This document shows, piece by piece, positions 45,134 through 54,021 of a stretch of 64,000 nucleotides of DNA (the first letter of the stretch is position 1; every line of letters starts with the position of its first letter). Under the pieces are notes generated by a model that was given only the letters and a program-made list of their open reading frames with translations, was not told where the DNA came from and did not search any database. The stretch comes from Paraburkholderia lycopersici (GTDB lineage Bacteria; Pseudomonadota; Gammaproteobacteria; Burkholderiales; Burkholderiaceae), in assembly GCF_900096975.1 (NCBI RefSeq), contig NZ_FMYQ01000007.1:62001-126000 (forward strand). The letters are read 5' to 3'. The position numbers and the translations under genes were made by a program.

Positions 45134-46396
45134 ATGTCTACCGAAGAAAAGGTCGAGAAGAAGTCGGGTAAAAAGCGGAGTACGTCCGTTCCAGGGCAAG
45201 CGTACGGCATCCTGGTCCAGGAGGTTCGAGTCCTGTGGCATCTCATGCGTGCGAGGCCTGGTGATGTAGTCGCATTCGAGCATGTTGGCGACGTTTCTAC
45301 ACGGACCGCAGATGGTCAAGTGATTTCCGAAGAGGATAAGAGTGGGCTCGCCCACAATCCGATTGCGGATAGAGCCGTATCGCTTTGGAAGACCCTAGCC
45401 AACTGGATTGATGCGCGCCGTGAAGGTTCCTTGCCGGCCGCGTCTGTCTATGTGTTGTACGTCGCGCAACCCTACGATGGCCCGATTGCGGATGAATTGC
45501 ATCGCTGCACCAAGACCGACGACGCCATTGAACTCGTTGGCAGGCTTCGTAAGCACTTCGCTTCGGACCTCGAAACCAACGAGGTGAAAAAGGCGGTCAA
45601 GGTCGCTGCGAAGAAGTCTGGCAGTGCATCTTTGGGCGACGAATCAGAGTCTGACGATGAAACTCCTGCGGCGCTTGTGAAGCAGCTTCGTAGAGTGTTC
45701 GCCAACGACGATGAAGTTATTGCCTCCATCGTTACCTATTTCTCTATCGAGAAAGGAACTGCCTCCCCAGTGAAAGAGGTGCGGGGCGAAATTTTGGCGC
45801 ATGTTCGCGACGAGCATGTCGACGAAGTGACTGAATCCCTTCTTGGTTGGACGAAGACCCAAGTGATGGCGCAGATTGAAGCGCGCCGGGTCGTCGGCAT
45901 TCCCTTCGATGAGTTCAGGGAATATCGTCTCGTTGTTTACGAGCGAGTTCTGGGTAAGCTGAAGGAGTTTCCAGAGCACACCCTCACACCCCATCGAAGC
46001 GAAATCGAGGAGCACCTTGAAGGCTCGAATTTTGTCCGTCAGCTAAACGTTCTTGAGCTGGAGGACGAAATGATTGAAGCCTACGTCAAAGACTTTATGC
46101 GGGCGTCGTCTGCGCGGACGTCGTGGGCGGCCCTTGGATATCTGAACCCGCGTAGTATCGGGCCATTCGTTGAAGAGCTCCAGGACCATTGGAACCAGAG
46201 CGCACTGGAAGTAAAGACACTCCATACGGATAAGACACCAATCCAGCGAGGCGTGAAGCTTCTCCTTCTTTGCATGACGAAAGAGGCGCGAATTCAGACA
46301 GTGCGCGTTCCAACGTACTTTTCCCGGGGGAGCTTCCACGAGATTGCGAACGAGCTAAAGATTGGGTGGCATCCTGATTGGAAGACGCTCGTCTAG
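45134..46396 (+). CDS. ABC-three-component system effector with nuclease-like N-terminus
   Basis: 420 residues. After a Lys/Glu-rich start, residues 19-90 read like a PD-(D/E)XK domain of the DUF4297/Cap4 type: GQAYGILVQEVRVLWHL, E49, D53 in EHVGDV, and E67-x-K69 in SEEDKSG, then a WKTLANW segment. The C-terminal 250 residues form a helical interaction domain (FSRGSFHEIANELKIGWHPDWK). First of three adjacent genes with the middle component and the DUF3732 ATPase. By analogy with ABC-3C and Lamassu systems, it is the DNA-cutting effector released when the ATPase senses invading DNA. Role inferred from architecture. Confidence 0.75.
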   Translation: MSTEEKVEKKSGKKRSTSVPGQAYGILVQEVRVLWHLMRARPGDVVAFEHVGDVSTRTADGQVISEEDKSGLAHNPIADRAVSLWKTLANWIDARREGSLPAASVYVLYVAQPYDGPIADELHRCTKTDDAIELVGRLRKHFASDLETNEVKKAVKVAAKKSGSASLGDESESDDETPAALVKQLRRVFANDDEVIASIVTYFSIEKGTASPVKEVRGEILAHVRDEHVDEVTESLLGWTKTQVMAQIEARRVVGIPFDEFREYRLVVYERVLGKLKEFPEHTLTPHRSEIEEHLEGSNFVRQLNVLELEDEMIEAYVKDFMRASSARTSWAALGYLNPRSIGPFVEELQDHWNQSALEVKTLHTDKTPIQRGVKLLLLCMTKEARIQTVRVPTYFSRGSFHEIANELKIGWHPDWKTLV

Positions 46397-46418
46397 TCTG
46401 CCGCGAACAAGGTCTTAT

Positions 46419-46892
46419 ATGCTCAACAAAGAAATGTGGCAGGTCCAAAACCCAGGACTCGGTGCCGCACTGATATGGCAATTCGGACGTGCGTTCGCGT
46501 CTCAATCGGAGGAGGCCGTGCCTCTTCCCTATGCGTTCTTCGTTATTCCACTTTTGTACAACAAGTCGACACTTGAGGTCGTTGCCAAGACCAAGAAGGG
46601 GCTGCGCAAAATTGATGAAAAACTGAACAACGACGAGGCCATCGCGACGACCGCACAAATGAACGTCTTGAGCATGCGTGACCTGTCGAGTGAAAGTCTT
46701 GGTATCGCTTTACGGGCTGGGCTGCTCGCCGTCCAGGCTGAGGACGCTACGTTCCGTTCTCGTGTAACAGCACCTCCGACGTTGGACGGGAAGATGCCCA
46801 AGGAACTGATGAAGGCAGCTGAGAAGTTGGGACGTTGGGCCGCAGAGGCTTCGTTGCGGGAATTCTGCTTCGTTTTTCGTCTGGAGCTGTAG
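46419..46892 (+). CDS. ABC-three-component system middle component
   Basis: 157 residues from the ATG at 46419, 22 bases after the effector stop. The start EMWQVQNPGLGAALIWQFGRAF and LPYAFFVIPLLYNKSTLEVV match the small helical middle components found between effectors and DUF3732 ATPases. It probably bridges the two. The next gene begins one base after its stop. Confidence 0.78.
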   Translation: MLNKEMWQVQNPGLGAALIWQFGRAFASQSEEAVPLPYAFFVIPLLYNKSTLEVVAKTKKGLRKIDEKLNNDEAIATTAQMNVLSMRDLSSESLGIALRAGLLAVQAEDATFRSRVTAPPTLDGKMPKELMKAAEKLGRWAAEASLREFCFVFRLEL

Positions 46893-46893
46893 A

Positions 46894-48897
46894 TTGAAGC
46901 TGCAAATTATCAAACTCATCCTGTGGCCTAGGAAGGCAGGCCTCGCTCCTCAGGTAGTTCCGTTCGAGCGAAACAAAGCTAACATCATTACAGGGGCATC
47001 GAAGACCGGAAAGTCATCGATTATCCCAATCATCGACTACTGTCTCGGGTCTGAGCGCTGCGCAATCCCTGTTGGCGTCATCCGTAAAGCGGTGGCCTGG
47101 TTCGGCATCGTGGTGGATACGGATGAAGGGCTAATGCTGCTTGCACGGCCTGAACCGGGAAGGCAGCTAACCTCGACGGATATGTGTGTCAAGGCCGTAA
47201 AGGAGGATGAAACTCCTCTTGATGTTCCCAACGCCAATACCAACGTCGACCGGCTCAAGCTGACGATGGACCGGTTAGCGAGGCTGACGCGTCTCGGTAC
47301 AGACGCTCAAAACTCGACGAATGGCTTCGCGGGTCGACCCAGCTTCCGGGACCTGATGGCGTTCTGCTTCCAGCCTCAGAATTTGGTCGCCAACCCCGAC
47401 GTTCTCTTCTACCGTGCGGATACAACGGAGCATCGAGAAAAACTACGGGCGATTTTTCCCTACGTCTTGGGCGTCACGACCCCAGAAATCCTCGAGAAGC
47501 AATGGGAGTATGAAAGCCTTCGCAGAGCCACGCGCGCTCTGGAAAAAGAGCTGGCTGCTTACGAGCGCGCATCCGCAACTTGGCGAGCTAACCTTGGGAA
47601 CTGGGTGGCCGAGGCCTATGAGCTCGGCTTTCTGCCTGTAGATTCGCTGAAGGATGCTGAAGAACCCGCGATATTGGAAGCTCTTTCAGGGTTGACGACA
47701 GCAAACCTACCCGAGCCGACCCCAGATGCTAAAGTCATCGCGAAGGCTGTCGATGAGTATGGACAGTTGACAAAGCAAGAGGCACAACTGAATGCCGAAA
47801 TAGCTGAAGTTCGACATCGCATGAGCCGGCTTTCTGACCTTCGGTCTTCGGTCAATCAGTTCGAACTTTCGCTCGGTACAAGACAGGAACGTCTTGGGCT
47901 TTCAAGGTGGTTGCGGGCTCACACTGAAGAGACAGTCGACGCAGCATGTCCCGTGTGCAGTCAGTCTCTTGATGGTCACGCCGAGAAAGTCGAGACACTT
48001 GTCGATGCGCTTGTGGTCGTCGAGTCTGAAGCACGACGTGTTGCGCGTGCGCCGTCGGTCTACGACCGCGACTGGGTCGCGTTAGAGAAAAAGTTGCGTG
48101 AGCTCGTCGATGAACTCGGCGCAGTCGCCGCAACGAGAAAAGGAATTGAAACGCGGAATCAGCGAGCGAGGCAGCAAAGGTTGCTGGTCACGCAGACTGC
48201 TCGTTTCATAGGTGCGCTTGAGCAAGCACTCGAAGTATATAAGGGCAGAGAGAGCAGCGCGTCACAAGACGAACTCAACACGATGTTGGCGCGCATTGAA
48301 ACGTTGAAGGGGGAACTGTCGGGGCACTCCTATCAGGCAAGGCTTGAGCGGGTTCAGAAGCGGCTAACGGGGTGGATGGGGCGGATTGCCGAAAAACTCG
48401 ATGCTGAAGACGAAAATGCCTCGGTGCAGCTCGACATGAAAGAGCTGACCGTCAAGGTGAGTAATGAAAACGGTGGCTCGGACTACCTTTGGCAGCTAGG
48501 AAGTGGTGCAAATTGGCTCACGTACCACGTCGCGGCACTTCTGACGCTCCATCTTTTGTTCTCGCGAGAAAAGCACTCGCCAGTTCCGGGACTGCTCGTA
48601 TTTGACCAGCCAAGTCAGGTGTATTTCCCGCGGCGGCTCACGGACGGCAGTATCGAAGAGGATTACAAGGTGCGGGACGAGGACTCGGAGGCTGTGAAGC
48701 GATTCTTCAAAACCTTTGGCGCCGCTGCATCGACGTATAAAGGCCACCTCCAGATTATCGTACTCGACCATGCTGGGCATCAGTTCTGGGATGGACAGAC
48801 GGGAATTCACTTCGTCCAGGAGTGGCGGAACGGGCACAAGCTGGTTCCGACGTTCTGGCTGGAAGACGAAGAGGGCGCTGGGCAAGGTGGCGCGTAG
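46894..48897 (+). CDS. DUF3732-type SMC/Rad50-like ATPase of the ABC-three-component system
   Basis: 667 residues. The start is a TTG at 46894 with GGAG suitably spaced, one base after the middle component's stop. Walker A is GASKTGKSS (34-42). A coiled-coil middle carries a zinc-hook CPVC at 352-355. The signature-like LGSG is in LWQLGSGANW, and Walker B is LLVFDQPSQ with D571 followed by Gln in place of the usual catalytic Glu, as is common in this family; VLDHAGHQFW follows. Such ATPases sense foreign DNA ends or structures and control the effector. No other part of the gene looks damaged. Confidence 0.87.
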   Translation: MKLQIIKLILWPRKAGLAPQVVPFERNKANIITGASKTGKSSIIPIIDYCLGSERCAIPVGVIRKAVAWFGIVVDTDEGLMLLARPEPGRQLTSTDMCVKAVKEDETPLDVPNANTNVDRLKLTMDRLARLTRLGTDAQNSTNGFAGRPSFRDLMAFCFQPQNLVANPDVLFYRADTTEHREKLRAIFPYVLGVTTPEILEKQWEYESLRRATRALEKELAAYERASATWRANLGNWVAEAYELGFLPVDSLKDAEEPAILEALSGLTTANLPEPTPDAKVIAKAVDEYGQLTKQEAQLNAEIAEVRHRMSRLSDLRSSVNQFELSLGTRQERLGLSRWLRAHTEETVDAACPVCSQSLDGHAEKVETLVDALVVVESEARRVARAPSVYDRDWVALEKKLRELVDELGAVAATRKGIETRNQRARQQRLLVTQTARFIGALEQALEVYKGRESSASQDELNTMLARIETLKGELSGHSYQARLERVQKRLTGWMGRIAEKLDAEDENASVQLDMKELTVKVSNENGGSDYLWQLGSGANWLTYHVAALLTLHLLFSREKHSPVPGLLVFDQPSQVYFPRRLTDGSIEEDYKVRDEDSEAVKRFFKTFGAAASTYKGHLQIIVLDHAGHQFWDGQTGIHFVQEWRNGHKLVPTFWLEDEEGAGQGGA

Positions 48898-48909
48898 ATT
48901 TAGGGATAT

Positions 48910-48948
48910 CGCCTCGCTGCGCGTGCCAGCGGCACGCGCAGCGAGGCG
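48910..48948. terminator. Long perfect hairpin after the ABC system
   Basis: CGCCTCGCTGCGCGTGCC (48910-48927) is followed by AGC and its exact reverse complement (48931-48948): 18 paired bases and a 3-base loop, 12 bases after the ATPase stop. There is no T tract, so besides termination it could mark an insertion boundary. Confidence 0.6.
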
Positions 48949-48963
48949 AGCGACTTATTGTAG

Positions 48964-49337
48964 GCGACGTCCCTGTTTCAATTTCCCATCTTCAGCAAAG
49001 GTGAGAATTTCCGGGGGGTGATACATCCCGAGAGAGACCCAATGCTGCGCCTGCAGATGCGAGGCCACTTCGGCAAGATGGCCAAAGCCATGCCGGATGC
49101 CGTCTTCATACCGGTGGGCCCGGCAACGTCGAAAGGCGTCGAGTGGCTAACCAAGGAAGGCTTTCTAAAAAAGAACGAATGTTCCATGGCCTTTCTCACC
49201 CGGGCAAAGAAGCCAGCGACCACGCTGCATATTTGCTTGGCGAAAAGGAGCGTGCTGACCTGTCTCACCACACAAACGCCGACAAGATTGACGCGGCGCG
49301 TGATTACCTTCGGAAGGCGATGGCAGCACTGAGCTGA
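48964..49337 (+). pseudogene. Broken uracil-DNA-glycosylase-superfamily gene (C-terminal half)
   Basis: From a stop at 48961 the frame reads LFQFPIFSKGENFRG...AVFIPVGPATSKGVEWLTKEGFLKK. The match continues only in the -1 frame: ERMFHGLSHPGKEASDHAAYLLGEKERADLS...YLRKAMAALS, ending at 49337. Together this resembles the second half of UDG-like proteins (VPLG, then GLPHPSG). The frame changes at an A6G run at 49168-49174. The N-terminal half with its motif I is absent. The truncation makes a pseudogene more likely than programmed frameshifting. Confidence 0.6.
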
Positions 49338-49430
49338 GGATGTTACTGGCGCAGCGGTCGGAGTCGAGCGCCGGACGCGTGAGAAGTGGTGAAATAAACT
49401 CAACCCTTGCTTCCTTTCGGTACTCAGGAC

Positions 49431-50186
49431 ATGCCCCGTTACCTTGTTCCCTCATCTGCTTTCCGGCTGGCCCTTGAGTTGGCCCGCACGGTTGTCGCTG
49501 GGAGCCTGCAATTACCGCAGGCCGAACGAGCATTGCGCGATTCCTATCCTGAAATGTCACCTCGCGCTGCGAAGGGCTACGTCGGAAGCTACGTTGCAAT
49601 GCGCCGCGGCACGAGAGGCTTTGCGACGACCATCGCGGCCAACGCTTGGAAGCTCTACCTCGAGGATATTGCACAAGACGGCGCCGGTCCTCTCTCGGTC
49701 GCGCTGGACACGTTCTTGTCCCATATCGTCTATATCCAGAGCAAAACAAAGGGCCCGGAAGCCCCACTGCACCAGGTGCACGATGAGTTTGTTGAGTTGC
49801 TGAAGGGGATGGCCCTCCACGAGACAGTCGCTGAGAATCTGAACGCCGCCGTCCAGAAGTCCCTGAAGTCTTCTGCGGATGAACGTAGAGAACGTCTCGC
49901 CAGTGCAAACAGGCAACCCGAGCAAGTTGTCGTTCTGACTCGCGCATTCCGGCGGAATCCGGACGTCATTGCGGAAGTCCTGCTGCGAGCTGATGGGACG
50001 TGCGAAGGATGTGGGCAGTCGGCACCGTTTGAGCGCTCAGACGGGAGGCCATACCTCGAGGTGCACCATCGCAGGCGTTTGGCAGACGGCGGCGACGACA
50101 GCGTCGAGAACGCAATGGCTTTGTGTCCGAACTGCCATCGCGAGCGGCACTACGGTATCAACTACGTCAGTGACGCCCCGAAGTGA
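49431..50186 (+). CDS. HNH endonuclease (McrA-like C-terminal domain)
   Basis: 251 residues from the ATG at 49431 (AGGA upstream); a TTG at 49407 is the alternative. The helical N-terminal 180 residues are of unknown role. The C-terminal zinc-binding HNH module is clear: CEGCGQSAPF, LEVHHRRRLADGGDDSVENAMALCPNCHRERHYG, with the paired Cys-x2-Cys and the catalytic His. Predicted DNA endonuclease, possibly restricting modified or foreign DNA. Alone on its strand, within the defence-like region. Confidence 0.9.
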   Translation: MPRYLVPSSAFRLALELARTVVAGSLQLPQAERALRDSYPEMSPRAAKGYVGSYVAMRRGTRGFATTIAANAWKLYLEDIAQDGAGPLSVALDTFLSHIVYIQSKTKGPEAPLHQVHDEFVELLKGMALHETVAENLNAAVQKSLKSSADERRERLASANRQPEQVVVLTRAFRRNPDVIAEVLLRADGTCEGCGQSAPFERSDGRPYLEVHHRRRLADGGDDSVENAMALCPNCHRERHYGINYVSDAPK

Positions 50187-50324
50187 GAGCGCGCGGCTGC
50201 GGAGCGGCAGGTGACAGTGCTATCCGACAGCCGTGCGCGAACGATTCTCTTCAGAGCGGGAACGGGAAACGTGCTTCGTCTCGATGAGCGTCGGCGAAGG
50301 GGCGCTAACTGAAGCCCCTAGTAG

Positions 50325-51002
50325 TTATGGTGCTCTGCCAGGCTGCAATGGCAGAACCTCAAAGCACTCGAACGGAATGTTGCCGTTGAACCAGATGGCA
50401 CGGGCTTCGGGGCGTAAATCGGGGCCTCTATCATAACTACGCAAGATGCCGTTCACCTCGAGAAACGGCTGAGCAAGCAGCGAGAAGAAACCGTCCTCTA
50501 AAGAAGGCTGTTCGCGCAACCGAAGCAGATGCCATGGCGTTTTCGTTGCGCGCTCCAATATATCCAGCGCATGAGCGGTATCGCCATCGTGAAATCGAGC
50601 TATCGATTCAAGTGCCTCGGGCGCGAACTTCCGCGAGAACTGAATCATCGCACGCAACTTCCTGTTCGGTTCGGATGTTTCGTTCAATCCGAGCAAAGCA
50701 TCATCCTGCGTGAGAGACAGGAGCACACCGCTGTAATGCGGAGGTGCGATAGACAACTGCTCCCAGAGACTCAATTCGAGCGGGTAGTAATCCTCGTGCG
50801 TGCGGGCAAACCGGCAAGCCGCGTCCTTTGATGCAGGCGCTATTCGTTCCTGCAGGCGCCCGATGAGCTTGTGCACGGTGTATTCCGCGAGCGCGTTCGC
50901 ACGCAGCCCTTTTTCGCGCAGCACTTCGAGCGGTGTATGCGTGAGGTGGAACAGACCATACGGAGGCTCTTCGCCGGCGATTATGCGAGTGATAGCTACC
51001 AT
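50325..51002 (-). CDS. Unknown protein, possibly third in an XRE-led gene run
   Basis: 225 residues, soluble, with many charged residues and no motif that I recognise. It lies 103 bases downstream of the unknown 161-residue gene and on the same strand, so it may be in the operon headed by the XRE regulator. Conserved-looking hydrophobic stretches are YSGVLLSLTQ and GFFSLLAQPFLEVNGILRSY. Confidence 0.6.
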   Translation of the reverse strand: MVAITRIIAGEEPPYGLFHLTHTPLEVLREKGLRANALAEYTVHKLIGRLQERIAPASKDAACRFARTHEDYYPLELSLWEQLSIAPPHYSGVLLSLTQDDALLGLNETSEPNRKLRAMIQFSRKFAPEALESIARFHDGDTAHALDILERATKTPWHLLRLREQPSLEDGFFSLLAQPFLEVNGILRSYDRGPDLRPEARAIWFNGNIPFECFEVLPLQPGRAP

Positions 51003-51105
51003 TCGTTAGCTCGCGCAGAGTGTGTGCAATCGAGTGCGAGCCCTACGGGGAATCGCGATGCCCGTAGGATGTTGTGGACTGAAGACACATTATTCGACTT
51101 GCTGG

Positions 51106-51591
51106 TCACGCGACACCTGCGGTATCCGAGCCTCGCCGGGCATCAAGCTTGCGGCGGGCTGCGTCCACAACGTCAGAAGAAAAATGCTCCTGATTTCGCA
51201 GCACAACTGCCTCGAAGGTGTAGTCGCCCAATCCCAGAGAATGCAAAAGCTCAAAGCTCTCGCTTCCAGGTTGCTTCACCACGTACTCGACAGCGCCCAG
51301 TTCGCCCCGATTGGTGATGACCTTGCGAGTATTGCCGGCGCGCAGACGTCTGCCGTGCTTCACGAAAATAGCCTCTTCCTGCGCGTAGACGACGCTCCAG
51401 ATGTCGCGACGCAATGCTGAGTCGAGATTCATGGCGTTCACCTGCACCTCAACTGACCGCTGACGTGCCGCAAGCACGAGATGCGGGTGTCTGTCGCCGA
51501 CATTCCTCGCAAACTGTGTACAGTCATCACGAGTTTTCAGATATGACATGCGTTTGCGGTCGTCAGGACTAAGGTTCTCAAAACTGTTCAT
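51106..51591 (-). CDS. Unknown conserved protein next to an XRE regulator
   Basis: 161 residues. It carries a motif that I have seen in many uncharacterised proteins: KTRDDCTQFARNVGDRHPHLVLAARQRSVEVQ, then VVYAQEEAIFVKHGRRLRAGNTRKVI, then DYTFEAVVLRNQEHFSSDVVDAARRKL. In other genomes the block occurs alone or fused to other domains. No catalytic motif is visible. It starts 18 bases after the HTH gene, so the two are co-transcribed and could form a toxin-antitoxin-like or regulator-partner pair; that is inference. Confidence 0.7.
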   Translation of the reverse strand: MNSFENLSPDDRKRMSYLKTRDDCTQFARNVGDRHPHLVLAARQRSVEVQVNAMNLDSALRRDIWSVVYAQEEAIFVKHGRRLRAGNTRKVITNRGELGAVEYVVKQPGSESFELLHSLGLGDYTFEAVVLRNQEHFSSDVVDAARRKLDARRGSDTAGVA

Positions 51592-51609
51592 CTGACTATC
51601 TCCTCGCGG

Positions 51610-51945
51610 TTACCAGTTGATTGCGACCGATTCGGCGCCGCGACGCTTTAGCTCGGCGACGATTTCCTCCACAGAGGCATCCTTCAGGCGCACCTCGTCT
51701 GGCGACGTCATTGACTCCGCCGCCTCGGCGTCAGTCGGAAACAGTGCCGCGTTGAGCTTTTCCCACGTGGCGAAACTTGGCAGAGTCGCGTCCGCGCTAT
51801 CCGCATTTTCATATCGGGAGGGCATCACCGCATGAATGCCAGCACGCCGTGCAAGTTCACGATACGAAAAACGCATATTTTCCCGCGCTGCTTTCAAAGC
51901 TGACCGGAAGCTCGGGTCTGTGACTGGCGGAAGCTGTTTCGTCAT
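51610..51945 (-). CDS. XRE-family helix-turn-helix regulator
   Basis: 111 residues from the ATG at 51945, which has GGAGG seven bases upstream; the ATG at 51960 is less well placed. HTH: FRSALKAARENMRFSYRELARRAGIHAVMPSRYENADSADATLPSFATWEKL, with the usual helix-2/helix-3 arrangement. The C-terminal part is short and acidic-basic. Heads a minus-strand run of two or three genes. Probably autoregulatory. Confidence 0.82.
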   Translation of the reverse strand: MTKQLPPVTDPSFRSALKAARENMRFSYRELARRAGIHAVMPSRYENADSADATLPSFATWEKLNAALFPTDAEAAESMTSPDEVRLKDASVEEIVAELKRRGAESVAINW

Positions 51946-52445
51946 TGTCACTACCTCCATACATAAGGTAGCCTCAAGTGTATCTTAAAGTGAGCAAAAT
52001 GTGTGCGTATAGCTACGTTTTGATGCGTTTATGCATCATCAATCGACCCTAGAAGTGGCGGGCCGCATAGTCAGAGCGCCTGAAGACGCGGCGATTGAGT
52101 GCCGCTCAAGCGCCAAGGCGATTTCCGTACAGCCCGCAGTAACCGACCGCAAGGTTCCTTTCCCGGCCTCACTCAAGGCCGCTGGGAATCTCAACTGCAA
52201 GGTCTATCAAGGCTGGCAACAGGTCCGCGCACCGCTATTCACAAGGCAATAGCCACGCGGCGGCCACGGGCAGAAGGTTGGGCGGTCGTGGAGCACGAGG
52301 CAGTGCAGCTCAATGAGTTCGCCGCAGCCGATACCGTCGAAAGGCGGTGGCAGCACTGAACCGATTAGGCGGCCGTCGCAGATGTTGCCGTCGCCGGGCG
52401 CACAGTGAGCGGCGAAATGAACACGCCCCTCACCGCGTATCCTCA
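51946..52445. other. Intergenic region, nothing recognised
   Basis: 500 bases between the XRE gene and the HTH gene. The first 80 bases, AT-rich and upstream of the XRE start, probably hold its promoter. Short open frames in the rest have no ribosome sites or known motifs. Confidence 0.4.
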
Positions 52446-52814
52446 TCAGTGCCAGAGAGCAAGCACCAACTGGGAGCTGCCCGACTCGAGTACGGGCTTC
52501 ACTTTCGCGGCCATGCTGATGTCGGTTGCGTTGGCGGCGAGCGTGTACAGCCCGACATTGTGGAGGCGGCCACACTCTGACGGTTGGCTTACCCACGACG
52601 TATTGATGCGATACCCCTCTTTGCGGAGTTCAACCACTCGTGCCCGAGGGTCAACAATGTCGAGGAACCGCATCGCTTCCAATGTCGTTACCCCTGCGCA
52701 CAGCCTCATTGCATCGAGCAAGCGCGCGCGCTGATGCTCGGCGGTGTTGTCTGGCCAGTTGGCGATAATGCGGTCGAAGCGCTGGAAGTTATGCGGTTTG
52801 ATGTGTTTTTGCAT
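52446..52814 (-). CDS. Small winged-helix (HTH_39-like) protein
   Basis: 122 residues. The central segment HQRARLLDAMRLCAGVTTLEAMRFLDIVDPRARVVELRKEGYRINT is a typical small winged helix found in phage and accessory-element proteins, in which T-x-x-E-A-M-x-x-L-x-I and A-R-x-x-E-L-R-x-x-G-x-x-I recur. Possibly a DNA-binding regulator acquired with mobile DNA. Confidence 0.72.
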   Translation of the reverse strand: MQKHIKPHNFQRFDRIIANWPDNTAEHQRARLLDAMRLCAGVTTLEAMRFLDIVDPRARVVELRKEGYRINTSWVSQPSECGRLHNVGLYTLAANATDISMAAKVKPVLESGSSQLVLALWH

Positions 52815-52951
52815 TCGATGCAGTGCGAGTTATGACAGGGCATATTGTTCGCCTGTCGGCTCGAAACGTTGCTACCGAAATACCAAGCCAATTAGGCCGC
52901 AAATTCTCCGGAGGAAATAGGCCGGGAAACGGGCCCAATTTCCGCAGCTTT

Positions 52952-53800
52952 TCATTGCTCGGCCGAATCCGGCTCTAACCCGAGTTCGGCGGCCGCAGTG
53001 CTTAGTGCGTCGTGAAGCACGATGGCCGCGGTCCCGTCGGCGCACCCGCCAACGATGTCGAGAGCTTGAGCCAGCCGTTGGGCATCGGTGCGGGTGTCGG
53101 GCACCGGCGAAGTACGGTTTCGCGGAATGCTTGCTCGGCTCATTGCCAGATGTGCTGTGTTCTCGCTGTCGGCTTCGTTCCTGCGCTTCGCTTCGACGAG
53201 CGCTCGGATACTGACGCGTTCGGTGGCAGTCAGCACTTCGTAAACTTGGCGTTCCAAGGTCTCTTCCCATGCGCGCGCGACGACCGCCGTAATGACTCGG
53301 ATAGGGATTTCGTCGCAAGCCTCGCAGATGGCGTGGGCGAGCCGGATAATCAGCGTTCGGCGCTGTGTCATCGGCGGGCGGCCAGCTGTCCGGACTGGCA
53401 CAACCGACGGCATGGTCTGGAGCTTCCGCAGCGGTTCCTGGAAACTGCGTGTCCGGGCATCCGGAGTAAGCCAGGAAGGGCGCGCCGCGGTCAGCTTGGT
53501 TGCCAAGTCTGTGGCGCTCTTCATGATATCGCTCACTTCAGACCCGGTGGGTGCCAAGTCCGGTTCGCCTTCCTCGATGCAGTCGACGATTGCGCGGGCA
53601 ATCTGTGAAATCACCGTGACCTGCAAACTTGTGCCTTTCGCGAGCAGCTTCTTCTTCTTGAAGAAGCTGCGGAAGTCTTTGTCGTCACGAAAGCATCTGA
53701 ACCAGTCCGACTGTGCGCGAGCTGCCTGGTCAAGGTTCAGGAAAGCGCCTGCCTGTTCATACATCAAGGCAAGATGCGAATTCGTGGTCAAAGTGGTCAT
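52952..53800 (-). CDS. Unknown helical protein
   Basis: 282 residues from the ATG at 53800; a TTG at 53812 is an alternative. Predicted all-helical, with a KKKK patch near residue 50 and charged middle. There is no motif I can name. It is divergent from the kinase gene with about 220 bases between, so common regulation is possible. Function unknown. Confidence 0.62.
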   Translation of the reverse strand: MTTLTTNSHLALMYEQAGAFLNLDQAARAQSDWFRCFRDDKDFRSFFKKKKLLAKGTSLQVTVISQIARAIVDCIEEGEPDLAPTGSEVSDIMKSATDLATKLTAARPSWLTPDARTRSFQEPLRKLQTMPSVVPVRTAGRPPMTQRRTLIIRLAHAICEACDEIPIRVITAVVARAWEETLERQVYEVLTATERVSIRALVEAKRRNEADSENTAHLAMSRASIPRNRTSPVPDTRTDAQRLAQALDIVGGCADGTAAIVLHDALSTAAAELGLEPDSAEQ

Positions 53801-54021
53801 AGGCGATACCAAGGGCGATTCACGCAGGTTGTAGGCATATTGTAGCTGCGTGCCATACGCCGACCGAGCATACGTCGAGCATTTTCGAGGTGCATAGGAG
53901 CGTTAGTGTTCTCACGCGCGCGGCGCGAAGTGTGGGCGCTCCCGCGAAACGCTTGACGAATCGGTGAAACACGGTGACATCCAGCTAGAATCGCCGGTTG
54001 TGTGTACAAGGAGGTGACGCG

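Noticed and set aside
49168..49174. Programmed -1 frameshift site in the UDG-like gene
   Set aside because: The heptamer is right, but the N-terminal half of the protein is missing, so decay of a pseudogene explains the frame change more simply.
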